From: Arthrobacter sp. Leaf137
GTDB lineage: Bacteria; Actinomycetota; Actinomycetes; Actinomycetales; Micrococcaceae
NCBI RefSeq assembly: GCF_001423525.1
Contig: NZ_LMOI01000024.1
Span: 62,001 to 126,000 of the forward strand
Length of the DNA: 64,000 nucleotides
Direction of reading: 5' to 3'
Both the position numbers and the translations under genes were made by a program. Below are positions 36,547 through 45,554 of this stretch, piece after piece (within the stretch, counting starts at the first letter, position 1; every line of letters begins with the position of its first letter). Below the pieces are notes generated by a model. It saw nothing but the letters and a program-made list of their open reading frames with translations, was not told the DNA's origin and did not search any database.

Positions 36547-38567
36547 GCGTCCCCACCGATACCAAGAACCAGGACAAGGCCGAGGGCGGCGCCGTGGAAT
36601 CCGGCCAGCAGTGGCAGACGCTGCAGCGCGTGATCCTCCCCAGCGCCAGCCAGATGGACACTGTTCCCCTCTACATGGACATGGGCACTGCCACAGGGAT
36701 CCAGTTGCCTACAGCCGGCGACCGGGACGGGAAAACCCCCAAAGCCCGAACCATCAGCAGCCCCACCAAGGAAGCGCACGTGGAGGATTTCCTCTCACGG
36801 CACTCGACTTCCGTACGGTCGGGCGAACGGGTGTCCTTCGGCAGCTACTTCAATGCCTTTCCTGCCAGCTACTGGCGGCGCTGGACCACTGTGGACAAGG
36901 TCCGGCTGCAGGTCCGCACGCAGGGCGCTGGTTCTGTCATCGTGTACAAGTCGAACGCCCGCGGATCCCTGCAGCGCGTAGACACGCGCCGCGTTGAGGG
37001 TACTGCCGAGAACTTCTTCGAACTGTCGCTGGCACCTTTCGGTGACGGCGGTTGGTATTGGTTCGACCTGTTGGCAGGAACTGAGCCACTGGTGATGCTC
37101 GATGCGGAATGGCAGGGCCCCGCCGTTGAGAGCAGCCCCGGCTCCGTAACGCTCCAGATCACCACCCTGAACAAGACCGACTTCTGCCTCAACAACCTCC
37201 GGCTCCTGGCCGAAAGCAAAGAGGCCCTCGACCACGTGCAGGAAATCCTGATTGTGGACCAGGGGACCCAGAAGCTCGCCGATGCGGACGGGTTTGACGA
37301 CATCAAAAAGATGCTCAACGGCAAGTTGCGCATCATTAACCAGTCCAACCTCGGCGGGTCGGGCGGATTCGCCCGCGGCATGTTCGAAGCCGTCGAAAAC
37401 GGCAGCGACTACGCACTGCTGATGGATGACGACGTCGTCGTGGAGCCGGAAAGCATCATCCGGCTGCTGACCTTCGCTGATCGCTGCAAGACGCCCACGC
37501 TGGTGGGCGGACACATGTTCGACCTCTATAACCGGACCGTGCTGCACACCTTCGGAGAGGTGGTCAACCCCTACCGGTTCCAGCCGTCGCTGCCCAGCGA
37601 CGAAATGATCCTGGGTCACGACTTCCAGTCCTCCAACCTTCGTCAGACTTCCTGGCTGCACCGCCGCTGCGACGTTGACTACAACGGGTGGTGGATGTGC
37701 CTGATTCCCACGGAGGTAATCCGGGAAATTGGACTCTCCCTTCCGTTGTTCATCAAATGGGACGACTCGGAGTATGGGCTGCGTGCGAAGGCCCACGGTT
37801 ACTCCACGGTCTCTCTTCCGGGATCGGCCGTGTGGCACGTTTCCTGGATTGACAAGGACGACCTCGTCGGTTGGCAGGCGTACTTCCACGCCCGGAACCG
37901 TGTGGTGGCCGCGCTGCTTCACAGTCCTTACGAGTTCGGCGGGCGCGTGATTAAAGAATCGCAGTATGCCGATGTCAAACACCTTGTTTCCATGCAGTAC
38001 GCCACGGCGCAGGGCCGCCAGTGGGCGCTCGAAGATGTCCTGAAGGGCCCCGAAGCCCTGCCTGACCTTCTGCCGGCCAAGCTGCCCCAGATCCGCGAAA
38101 TGATGTCCGCGCACCCCGACGCCGTCTTCAAACCGAATCCTGAGGACTTCCCGGCGGCGAAGATGGACAAGCCGCCGCGCCGGGGACACGGGCCGGCCCA
38201 GCCGTCCAAGATTTCCCTGCTTCCCTGGGCAGCGAAAACCGTCGTCCGCCAGCTGGCGAGCCCGGTGAAGGAAACCAGCACCGAACGTCCGCAAACGACC
38301 ATTGCCCACCAGGACAACCGGTGGTGGCGCATGGCGCAGTATGACAGTGCAGTAGTCTCGAACGCCGAGGGGACCGGTGCGTCCTGGTACAAGCGGGACC
38401 CCAAGCAACTGAGGAAGATGCTGGCAGAGAGTGCGCGACTGCACTCCGCGCTGCTCAAGGAATGGCCCGCGCTCAGCCGGAAGTACAAGGCAGCTGTAGC
38501 GGACCTGACGTCGATGGAGTCGTGGAGGAAGACGTTCGAGCAACATACGCAGAACGAAATCAAGTGA
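36543..38567 (+). CDS. glfT2: GlfT2-like bifunctional galactofuranosyltransferase
   Basis: A 674-residue GT2 enzyme. An N-terminal beta-sandwich region (about 90-200) precedes the GT-A domain: INQSNLGGSGGFARGMFEA, metal-binding DDD (295-297), and WDDSEYGLRAKAHGY, where D407/D408 match the catalytic acid pair of mycobacterial GlfT2, then WHVSW. A helical C-terminal region follows. It extends a galactofuranan chain from UDP-Galf at the inner membrane face. Directly downstream of glf and upstream of an ABC exporter, it is the polymerase of the inferred cell-wall galactan module. Mycobacterial GlfT2 has a similar length. No GlfT1 homologue is obvious here. Confidence 0.93.
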   Translation: MSVPTDTKNQDKAEGGAVESGQQWQTLQRVILPSASQMDTVPLYMDMGTATGIQLPTAGDRDGKTPKARTISSPTKEAHVEDFLSRHSTSVRSGERVSFGSYFNAFPASYWRRWTTVDKVRLQVRTQGAGSVIVYKSNARGSLQRVDTRRVEGTAENFFELSLAPFGDGGWYWFDLLAGTEPLVMLDAEWQGPAVESSPGSVTLQITTLNKTDFCLNNLRLLAESKEALDHVQEILIVDQGTQKLADADGFDDIKKMLNGKLRIINQSNLGGSGGFARGMFEAVENGSDYALLMDDDVVVEPESIIRLLTFADRCKTPTLVGGHMFDLYNRTVLHTFGEVVNPYRFQPSLPSDEMILGHDFQSSNLRQTSWLHRRCDVDYNGWWMCLIPTEVIREIGLSLPLFIKWDDSEYGLRAKAHGYSTVSLPGSAVWHVSWIDKDDLVGWQAYFHARNRVVAALLHSPYEFGGRVIKESQYADVKHLVSMQYATAQGRQWALEDVLKGPEALPDLLPAKLPQIREMMSAHPDAVFKPNPEDFPAAKMDKPPRRGHGPAQPSKISLLPWAAKTVVRQLASPVKETSTERPQTTIAHQDNRWWRMAQYDSAVVSNAEGTGASWYKRDPKQLRKMLAESARLHSALLKEWPALSRKYKAAVADLTSMESWRKTFEQHTQNEIK

Positions 38568-39445
38568 GTGCATCGTCACCGGCCGAACTGACAAGTCCAG
38601 GGCTTGGGGGTGGACTGCGGGACATCCGGCAGTCCGGATTCCTCCTCAAGCTGTTGGTCCGCAAGGAACTCAAGGTCCGCTACCGCGGGTCCGTTCTCGG
38701 ACTCCTGTGGTCCTACGTAAAACCCGGCGTTCAGTTCGTCGTCTTCTATGTTGCCCTTGGTGTATTCCTGGGGCTGGAGCGCAGCGCCAGGAACCCTGAA
38801 GGTCTTCCGAACTATGCGGTCTACCTTTTCTCGGGGATCGTCCTGATCAACTTCTTCTCCGAGGCGCTGGGAAATGCGTCCCGTTCAATTGTGAACAACG
38901 GGAACCTGATCAAGAAGATTTACCTGCCACGTGAGCTTTTCCCGGTTGCCTCTGTGTGGGTCTCCGCGGTTCACTTTTTCCCGCAGCTGGTAGTCCTGGT
39001 GGCTGGGTGCCTGCTGGCAGGATGGCATCCGAGCGTGTTCCAGCTGCTGGCAGCTGTCGCAGGTTTCGTGATCGTGGGCCTGCTGGCCACCGGCCTTGGC
39101 CTGCTTTTCGGATCTGCCAATGTGTACTTCCGGGATTCGGAGAATCTCGTGGACATGCTCCTGATGGTTGCTACCTGGGCTTCGCCGGTGATGTATGCCT
39201 GGTCGATGGTGGAAGCAAAACTCGGTTCAACGTGGTTTGCCATTTACCAGGCGAACCCCATCACCATTGGTGTGGAACTGTTCCATTACGCGTTCTGGTT
39301 CCCCACGACAGATGGCACCACCGCTATGCCACCAAATCTCTTCACCCTGTGGACACCCCTGGGCCTGGTCATCGCCCTGGCCATTGTTATTTTGGGTCAG
39401 TTCACCTTCCGGCGGCTCGAGGGCCGCTTCGCTCAGGAGCTGTGA
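38564..39445 (+). CDS. wzm: Wzm-type ABC-2 permease for polysaccharide export
   Basis: A 293-residue protein with six predicted membrane helices (YVKPGVQFVVFYVALGVFLG, YAVYLFSGIVLINFFSEALG, SVWVSAVHFFPQLVVLVAG, LLAAVAGFVIVGLLATGLGLLFG, MLLMVATWASPVMYAWSMV, LGLVIALAIVILGQFTF). It matches the ABC-2 permease family used for O-antigen and galactan export. GTG 38564 overlaps the GlfT2 stop (GTGA). Together with the following ATPase it would flip a lipid-linked galactan, as Rv3783/Rv3781 do in mycobacteria. Confidence 0.9.
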   Translation: MSASSPAELTSPGLGGGLRDIRQSGFLLKLLVRKELKVRYRGSVLGLLWSYVKPGVQFVVFYVALGVFLGLERSARNPEGLPNYAVYLFSGIVLINFFSEALGNASRSIVNNGNLIKKIYLPRELFPVASVWVSAVHFFPQLVVLVAGCLLAGWHPSVFQLLAAVAGFVIVGLLATGLGLLFGSANVYFRDSENLVDMLLMVATWASPVMYAWSMVEAKLGSTWFAIYQANPITIGVELFHYAFWFPTTDGTTAMPPNLFTLWTPLGLVIALAIVILGQFTFRRLEGRFAQEL

Positions 39446-40171
39446 GTGGTCAACGCAATTGAAGTTTCAGACATCAGCAAGCAGTTCGTCCTCCGGCACA
39501 CACGCTCCATCAAGGAAGCAGTTGTTTGGTTGGTCAAGGGCCGTAAAGGCGACCTGTCCGAGAAGTTCCATGCGCTGAAGAACGTCTCTGTCGATGTCAA
39601 AACGGGGGAAACCGTGGCGCTGCTGGGCCTTAATGGTTCCGGCAAATCGACATTGCTGAAGCACATCTCCGGAGTGATGCTGCCGGATTCGGGAACCGTG
39701 AGGACCAGGGGGCGGGTGGCGGGCCTCATTGAAGTGGGCGCCGGCTTCCACCCCGACCTGTCCGGCCGGGACAACGTCTTCCTCAATGGCGCCATCCTGG
39801 GAATGACCGAGCAGCAGGTCAAGGACCGATTCGACGATATTGTCGAATTTTCCGAGATCGGGCAGTTCATTGATACCGAGGTCAAGTTCTACTCGTCAGG
39901 AATGTATTTAAGGCTCGCATTTTCCGTTGCCGTCCATACTGATCCCGAGGTGTTCCTCATAGATGAGATTCTGGCCGTGGGCGACGAGCCTTTCCAGCGG
40001 AAGTGCATCGACAAGATCCAGGAACTCGCCCGCGACGGAAAGACGCTGGTCGTGGTGAGTCACGACCTGGATCTGGTCTCCCGCATTTGCGACCGGGGAA
40101 TCCTCCTGGAGCACGGTAACGTGAAATTCGATGGACCAATCCACGAGGCAGTTTCGATTCTGCGCGCCTGA
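39446..40171 (+). CDS. wzt: Wzt-type ABC ATPase for polysaccharide export
   Basis: A 241-residue ATPase with Walker A GLNGSGKST, the signature YSSGMYLRLAFSVAV, Walker B VFLIDEILAVGDEPF and the switch VSHDLDLVSRICDRG. It starts at GTG 39446, directly after the permease stop, and CAGGAG lies upstream. Classical Wzt proteins carry a C-terminal glycan-recognition domain; at 241 residues this one lacks it, as in the mycobacterial galactan exporter ATPase. That fits export of a chain without a modified end-group signal. Confidence 0.92.
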   Translation: MVNAIEVSDISKQFVLRHTRSIKEAVVWLVKGRKGDLSEKFHALKNVSVDVKTGETVALLGLNGSGKSTLLKHISGVMLPDSGTVRTRGRVAGLIEVGAGFHPDLSGRDNVFLNGAILGMTEQQVKDRFDDIVEFSEIGQFIDTEVKFYSSGMYLRLAFSVAVHTDPEVFLIDEILAVGDEPFQRKCIDKIQELARDGKTLVVVSHDLDLVSRICDRGILLEHGNVKFDGPIHEAVSILRA

Positions 40172-40284
40172 CAGTTAGCGGCGCGAGGACGTTCGCTTCG
40201 GGGCGGATGATGGTCCCTTATCGTCAAAGTCTGTGGCACGGAGTGCCGCTCTGGCCGCTGTGCCACTGAATTTTCGGAGGATTC

Positions 40285-42300
40285 TTGTCCTGGTTTGATA
40301 CAGTCCCACAGTTTGTCCTGGCAGCGGCTTTGCTGTTCATTCCGGGACTCGCCGTGGGTGCGGCAGCCAGGCTGAGGGGATTCCGTATCTTCGCCCTGGC
40401 GCCGGGAATCAGCGTGTCGGTAGTGGCCGTTGCTGCGATCGTGGCTCCGTTCGCGGGGATCCGGTGGTCACTGCTGCCAGTCCTTGCTATCACTGCCATT
40501 TTGGCCGGAATGGCTTTTGCGGCGTCGGCTGTGGTGGCGAAGAAGGGCGCGATGGTTCAGCCGCACGACGGCGGCAATCCGCGTTGGGTCCTGGGTTCCA
40601 TCGTGTTGGCGGTTGCCATGGCAGCCTTTTTGGTTTCGCGCCGGCTTGTGGAAGCCATCGGACACCCGGAGTCATTTTCACAGACATTTGACAATGTCTT
40701 TCATCTCAACGCGATCCGGTACATCCTCGATACCGGCTCCGGCTCATCCCTGACGCTCAATGAGATGACCGGTGCGGCCTCGTACCCCGCAGCATGGCAC
40801 GACCTTGTTTCGTTGCTGGCCAGCCTTGGCGGCGGCGGTATACCGGTCTCGGTCAATGTGATCAACATTGTCGTCGCCGCCGTTGTCTGGCCCCTTGGCT
40901 GCCTGTATCTCGCTCGCTCCGTCTGGGGCGACCGGCCCGCGGTGGTCCTGTCCGCCGGTGTCCTGTCTGCCGGTTTTGGCGCCTTTCCCATTTCATTGCT
41001 CGATTTTGGGGTGCTGTACCCGAATTTCCTTGCCGTTGCCCTCCTGCCCCTCGTGCTGGCTATCTCGCTTGAAGTACTCGGATTGTCCGCGGTGCCGGTC
41101 CATTCCAGGATCATCGGAGCACTCGTCCTCCTCGCAGTACTCCCGGGCGTCGCCCTCGCCCACCCCAGCGCCGCCATGGCCTGGATTGCCCTGATGACTC
41201 CGCCTGCGGTCTTCGTCTACGTGCGCTTTCTGGTGCGAACATGGATCACGTCGCGTGGGCGGACCCGCTGGACAGCCACGGCGGCCCTGATGGCGTTGGG
41301 CGTGATCGCCGTCGTCGTTGTACGCATTCTCTGGGACCTCGTCCGGCCACCGGCGGAGGCGGCCTTTTGGCCACCTGTTGAGAGTAGCGGCCAGGCCATC
41401 GGAGAAGTCATCGCCAGCTCCGCGATTGGCCGCCCCGTAGCATGGGCCATCATGGCACTGACCCTCGTTGGCATCTTCGTGGTGGTCAGGTCCGGCCGGC
41501 AGCTGTGGTGGTTGGGAACCTATGCTGTAGCGGGGTTCCTCTTTGTTGTGGTCAGTTCTTTCCCCGCCGACGACTTCCGGACCTACTGGACGGGGATCTG
41601 GTACAACGATCCTCCCCGGCTTGCCGCGCTCTTGCCGTTGGTCACGATTCCCCTTGCCACCCGTGGCGCCGTTTGCGCTTGGGAACTACTGCTTCGGGGA
41701 GCCACTCGCAGCGCGGGCATTGTGCAGCGGAAGACTGCAGCGGAACGGGGAAGACCCTTCGAAAAGGGCGCCGGAGTACCGCAGGCAACCTACGTTGTGG
41801 TTGCCAGCCTGATTGCAGTTCTGGCACTGGGCGTGCTCACACAGCGTGGAAGCGTGCGCCAGGCGCAGGACTCAATGGCCGGTTCTTACAGGCTTTCTGC
41901 TGACTCACCCCTGATCTCGAGTGATGAGCTGGAGTTGATTGACCGCCTTTCGGAGGAAGTGCCGGAGGACGCCGTGATGGTGGGGAATCCCTGGAACGGC
42001 AGTTCCCTGGCTTATGCCCTGGCGGACCGAAAGCTCATCCAGCTGCACATCCTTAGCGCCGTTCCTGACGGGACGGGAGCGCTCCTTAACGGGCCTACCC
42101 CGTCCAAAGACGATCCTGCGGTTTGCCCTGCGGTCGAACAACTGAACATCGACTACATTTTGGACTTCGGCCACCGTGAAGTGCACGGCCGGGACAGCGG
42201 TTATAAGGGGCTGGACAGCCTCATTGCGGCGGGCATGGCCACTCTTGAAGATTCGGAAGGCGACGCAAAGCTATACAAGTTGCAGCTTTGCGGGAACTGA
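40285..42300 (+). CDS. DUF6541-family multi-pass membrane protein
   Basis: A 671-residue protein with many hydrophobic helices throughout (for example LAAALLFIPGLAVGAAARL at the start and LIAVLALGVLTQRG near 505) and a soluble C-terminal domain (SSDELELIDRLSEEVPEDAVMVGNPWNGSS, CPAVEQLNIDYILDFG). This fits DUF6541, often found in polysaccharide clusters and resembling polyprenyl-sugar-dependent transferases. TTG start at 40285 is supported by GGAGG four bases upstream. A hairpin with 7-bp arms GTGGCAC/GTGCCAC (40233-40239, 40260-40266) precedes it. Substrate unknown. Confidence 0.8.
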   Translation: MSWFDTVPQFVLAAALLFIPGLAVGAAARLRGFRIFALAPGISVSVVAVAAIVAPFAGIRWSLLPVLAITAILAGMAFAASAVVAKKGAMVQPHDGGNPRWVLGSIVLAVAMAAFLVSRRLVEAIGHPESFSQTFDNVFHLNAIRYILDTGSGSSLTLNEMTGAASYPAAWHDLVSLLASLGGGGIPVSVNVINIVVAAVVWPLGCLYLARSVWGDRPAVVLSAGVLSAGFGAFPISLLDFGVLYPNFLAVALLPLVLAISLEVLGLSAVPVHSRIIGALVLLAVLPGVALAHPSAAMAWIALMTPPAVFVYVRFLVRTWITSRGRTRWTATAALMALGVIAVVVVRILWDLVRPPAEAAFWPPVESSGQAIGEVIASSAIGRPVAWAIMALTLVGIFVVVRSGRQLWWLGTYAVAGFLFVVVSSFPADDFRTYWTGIWYNDPPRLAALLPLVTIPLATRGAVCAWELLLRGATRSAGIVQRKTAAERGRPFEKGAGVPQATYVVVASLIAVLALGVLTQRGSVRQAQDSMAGSYRLSADSPLISSDELELIDRLSEEVPEDAVMVGNPWNGSSLAYALADRKLIQLHILSAVPDGTGALLNGPTPSKDDPAVCPAVEQLNIDYILDFGHREVHGRDSGYKGLDSLIAAGMATLEDSEGDAKLYKLQLCGN

Positions 42301-42360
42301 ACGCAGGACCGGCCCGCCCGTCTCCACGTGCCGTGGCGTTGACGGAAACTGGTGCTTAAT

Positions 42361-43572
42361 TCACGCCTTTTTCAGCAGGCGTAGCCCTGGGACCAGCAGG
42401 CCCAGGAAGAGAATCGCCTCGCTGAGGGCCATTGCCAGCGCGATGCCATCCACCCAGCCGCGGGTCGCCGCGAGAAACATGAGGGTAATGCCGATCACGG
42501 CCGAGATCAGCGTCCAGACAAGGATGAGACGCTGGCGGCCCTGTGGGAGCAGGAGGTTGCGGATGAACGGAGTGCTGGCGGAGATGAAAAGGAATGACAG
42601 GCCGTAGAGAGCGCATGTCGCTTGGCCTGCCTTGTTGACGGATCCAAGGATGATCTCCGTAGCCAGGGGTCCCAGGATAGCCAGGAAGGCAGCTCCCGCG
42701 AGACCCAGTGCAAGGTGGGACACGATGGCGGCGGCGTGGCGCTTCTTCGGGCTGGCTTCCTGCGGCTCCAAAGTCCAGCCTTGGAAAGTATTGCCCAAAG
42801 CCATCACAGAGAAGAGACCGAAGCGGTAGACCGTGTCCGCGGAACTGAATCCAGCCATAAGGGTGTTGGGCACAAAGGCCTGGCCTATTGGGACAGGAGT
42901 TGCTGCGTAGGTTGTGCCGGACAAGCTGATGGCGGCCGGTCCGAAGTGTTGGCGCAGGTAGCGCCAAGTTCCGCCCCAGGCAGTGAAGGTCTTACCCCGC
43001 TCCGGGACTACGATGCGGTGGAATAGGACCAGGCTTACGCCAACAGTCGCGAGCAGAATGACTCCGTACAGCCAAATATGAGTCGTCAGCAAGATCACGG
43101 GAACGGCAAGAATTGTGGCCGCAACCCGCGGAAGCGCGTCGAACGTTGCCAGAAGGGCGGGCTTTCCTGCGCCAATGCAATACCAGGCCGGCGATAGTCC
43201 AGTTACAGCTGTCGTCAGGGACATTGCTGCTCCATCCAGCCGATGGCCAGGGGCTGCCAACTGCCAGGCCAGAATAAAGACGAAGGGGAAAACCAGCGCA
43301 GAAAGGACCAGCCTGGTTCTCAGGCTTTGCCGGTAGACCTCGGCACGGTGCTGCGGAGAAGGGTTTTGGGCTATCTCGACGGGGCCGAGGGTATTCCAAC
43401 TCCAAGCTATGACCGCACCGCCGAAGGCACCGATAGCCTGCCCGGACGCGACGGTGGACCAGCCGCCCTCCCCGGCGACGCGTGCCACGATGGGAACAAG
43501 AAGGAACGGGGTCAGTATCGACACCAGGGGTAACCCCGTAAAGCCGGCCAATCTTAACAACACAGCTTTCAT
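42361..43572 (-). CDS. Wzx-like polysaccharide flippase
   Basis: A 403-residue protein with about 10-12 hydrophobic helices and the general layout of oligosaccharide flippases of the MOP superfamily (AGFTGLPLVSILTPFLLVPIVARVAGEGGWS at the start). Such proteins flip lipid-linked repeat units to the outer face. ATG 43572 has AGAAGGAAG upstream. It is preceded by a 50-codon ORF on the same strand (3 bp gap). The cluster thus offers two export routes, ABC-2 and flippase, possibly for two different glycans. Confidence 0.82.
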   Translation of the reverse strand: MKAVLLRLAGFTGLPLVSILTPFLLVPIVARVAGEGGWSTVASGQAIGAFGGAVIAWSWNTLGPVEIAQNPSPQHRAEVYRQSLRTRLVLSALVFPFVFILAWQLAAPGHRLDGAAMSLTTAVTGLSPAWYCIGAGKPALLATFDALPRVAATILAVPVILLTTHIWLYGVILLATVGVSLVLFHRIVVPERGKTFTAWGGTWRYLRQHFGPAAISLSGTTYAATPVPIGQAFVPNTLMAGFSSADTVYRFGLFSVMALGNTFQGWTLEPQEASPKKRHAAAIVSHLALGLAGAAFLAILGPLATEIILGSVNKAGQATCALYGLSFLFISASTPFIRNLLLPQGRQRLILVWTLISAVIGITLMFLAATRGWVDGIALAMALSEAILFLGLLVPGLRLLKKA

Positions 43573-43575
43573 GCT

Positions 43576-43728
43576 TTAAGTGCTTCCTTCTGTTGGTGGT
43601 GCCGGATGGCCGTGGCGGCTGCTTCGTCCGGTGGTCCAGAGCCGCATGGCTGTGCGCACCAGGGCCGTGTGCGGGGATGTTTGATCACCCCGAACCACAT
43701 CGTGCCGGAGCACCGCCTCAAGCCTCAT
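43576..43728 (-). CDS. Candidate 50-residue ORF upstream of the flippase gene
   Basis: ATG at 43728-43726 with GGAG eight bases upstream; stop TAA at 43578-43576, three bases before the flippase ATG. The start MRLEAVLRHDVVRG could resemble the first helix of an acyltransferase such as a serine acetyltransferase-like enzyme, in which case this is a gene remnant; that is weak inference. The otherwise gene-free 183-bp gap and good ribosome-binding site make it worth listing. No protein family can be named. Confidence 0.4.
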   Translation of the reverse strand: MRLEAVLRHDVVRGDQTSPHTALVRTAMRLWTTGRSSRHGHPAPPTEGST

Positions 43729-43755
43729 CGCCGGTGCTCCCGGAACAACACTGGG

Positions 43756-44814
43756 TTACCGTGGATCGCTGATCCCGCTGTGCCGCTTCCATGGGAGCAC
43801 GACGCCGAGATAAATCTCAGCAGCCCGGATCGGAGCTACGTTCTTGCGTCGCACGCCGTCCCACAGGGCCCTGAACAGGCGCCACGCGCGTGGCCGTGCA
43901 TACAGGTTCAGGGCATCCTGCAATTCCGGGTCCGTGGAGATGCCAGCCTGCATAGAGCGTGCCAGCAGAGTCCTCGCCATGAGCGTCCGCCATCCGAGGC
44001 CGGTCTTGTAGATGATGCTGCAGATACTCCGCAGCGAGGTGTTTCCTTCGTACCGCTTTACGAAGCGGAGAGTGTTCCGTATGGAAGTGAGCAGGCTTTG
44101 CCGCGATTCGCCCACCACGTTGCCGCCGTGCTGGATGTAATCCTGCAACACCTCATCAAGGATGCTGATGCCCCCGGAGGCGAGGGCGCATAGCGCAAGC
44201 CAGTGGTCGTGATACTGGGATGGCGCTGCCAACGACGGGAAGGGGAGAGCCGTCTCAAGCACTTCGCGCCGGAACACGCACAGGGATCCGGTGACCTGGT
44301 TAGTGGCGATAAGGTCCGCAGCCCCGACATTTCTCCTATCGGTGAGAGTCCCTCTTGCGGGGTCCGGGTCAGTTGCGGAAATTTCCGGCGACACTACCCG
44401 TGCCTGCCCTGTAACCAGGGCGGCGCCGTCAAGGCGGGGGAGAAGCGCCGTCAGTTTTCCGGGATACCAGTAGTCATCCTGGTCGCTGAGGGCGACCCAG
44501 CGGGCCTCCTTCGGAACGGCTTTGAGGGCCCGCTCGAAGTTGTGGTGGAAGCCAAGCCGGCTGCTGTACCCGAGAACCTGGAAACGCTCGTCGCCGCCAC
44601 AAATCTGCCGGACCATATCCGCAACCTGTTGGTAGTCGCCGTCCACCGAGATGAAACAGACGAAGTCCGTGTGGGTCTGTGCCTGGATTGACAGGAGTTG
44701 GCGCGCAAACATGGGCTGATCCGGCTTGTATGCGGCCAACGCCACCGCGCCGAAGGTTCCGGCGTAAGTGCCCGCCCCGGATGGGTGGGGCGCAGGGGTC
44801 CCTTTCGATGTCAT
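43756..44814 (-). CDS. Family 2 glycosyltransferase
   Basis: A 352-residue GT-A enzyme. VALAAYKPDQPMFARQLLSIQAQTH is the nucleotide-sugar start and ALSDQDDYWYPGKL holds the metal-binding DQDD. The C-terminal half (DHWLALCALASGG, then helices up to the end) is typical of WcaA-like transferases for cell-surface polymers. It is cytoplasmic or membrane-associated. ATG 44814 overlaps the upstream GT2 stop by 4 bp. Sugar specificity cannot be told from sequence. Confidence 0.88.
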   Translation of the reverse strand: MTSKGTPAPHPSGAGTYAGTFGAVALAAYKPDQPMFARQLLSIQAQTHTDFVCFISVDGDYQQVADMVRQICGGDERFQVLGYSSRLGFHHNFERALKAVPKEARWVALSDQDDYWYPGKLTALLPRLDGAALVTGQARVVSPEISATDPDPARGTLTDRRNVGAADLIATNQVTGSLCVFRREVLETALPFPSLAAPSQYHDHWLALCALASGGISILDEVLQDYIQHGGNVVGESRQSLLTSIRNTLRFVKRYEGNTSLRSICSIIYKTGLGWRTLMARTLLARSMQAGISTDPELQDALNLYARPRAWRLFRALWDGVRRKNVAPIRAAEIYLGVVLPWKRHSGISDPR

Positions 44815-45554
44815 GGAGTTCCCCGCTTCCTGCCCAGGGCCACAAAAATGGCGCGAAGAAGCATGATCCTGGCCCGCAGGATCACCGCGACCGGGCGGCG
44901 GGATTTCGGGGTCGTATTCTCGTCGTGCAGTCGCCGGGCAACGGTGGGGGCTGCCACGTGGACCATGTTGCGGTTGAGGTTGGCGACGATGGCGATCCAT
45001 TGATCGTGGGTTTCGGTCAGGAACTCCGGGAAGGGGAGAATTAATTTCTTGGCTGCCGCCCGGAATGCCATGGTGCACCCGTAGTAGGGACGAATGCCTA
45101 TCCACGTGGTGACCAGGTTGGCCACCCACCTGCCGCTGTCCGATTCCTTGAGCTGAACCTTGTGATACCTGTTGGCCGGGCCGCCGAACACGGTGAAATT
45201 ACTGGCGGCAAAATCCTTGGTCTGCAGGGCACTCACCAACGTCTCCACGCGTCCGGGGAGCCAGATGTCGTCCTGGTCCGACAGCATGATGTACTCACCC
45301 CTGCTGGAGGAGACTGCCTTTTCGAAGCTCGCAACGTAACCCTTGTTATCCGCGCTTGGCAGGAGAACTATGCGCGGATCCTGAAGGCGACGGACGACGT
45401 CGAGCGTGGAGTCCTTTGACGCATCGTCCACGATGACGAGTTCGTCCTCCGGAGACAGCTGGGAAAGGATGGATTGAATCTGTTCTGCAACGTAGTCCTG
45501 GCCGTTATACGTTGCCATGCATACGGAGACCCGCACAGCGCCGTCCCCGTTCAT
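44811..45554 (-). CDS. Family 2 glycosyltransferase
   Basis: A 247-residue GT-A enzyme with VSVCMATYNGQDYVAEQIQSILSQ, VIVDDASKDST, and SDQDDIWLPGRVE (metal site). The HDQWIAIVANLNR motif matches that in the downstream GT2, and the two look like related paralogues: both show a SDQDD motif followed by an HDxW motif. It overlaps neighbours at both ends by 4 bp (ATGA). Probably adds a sugar to a lipid-linked surface glycan. Confidence 0.88.
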   Translation of the reverse strand: MNGDGAVRVSVCMATYNGQDYVAEQIQSILSQLSPEDELVIVDDASKDSTLDVVRRLQDPRIVLLPSADNKGYVASFEKAVSSSRGEYIMLSDQDDIWLPGRVETLVSALQTKDFAASNFTVFGGPANRYHKVQLKESDSGRWVANLVTTWIGIRPYYGCTMAFRAAAKKLILPFPEFLTETHDQWIAIVANLNRNMVHVAAPTVARRLHDENTTPKSRRPVAVILRARIMLLRAIFVALGRKRGTP

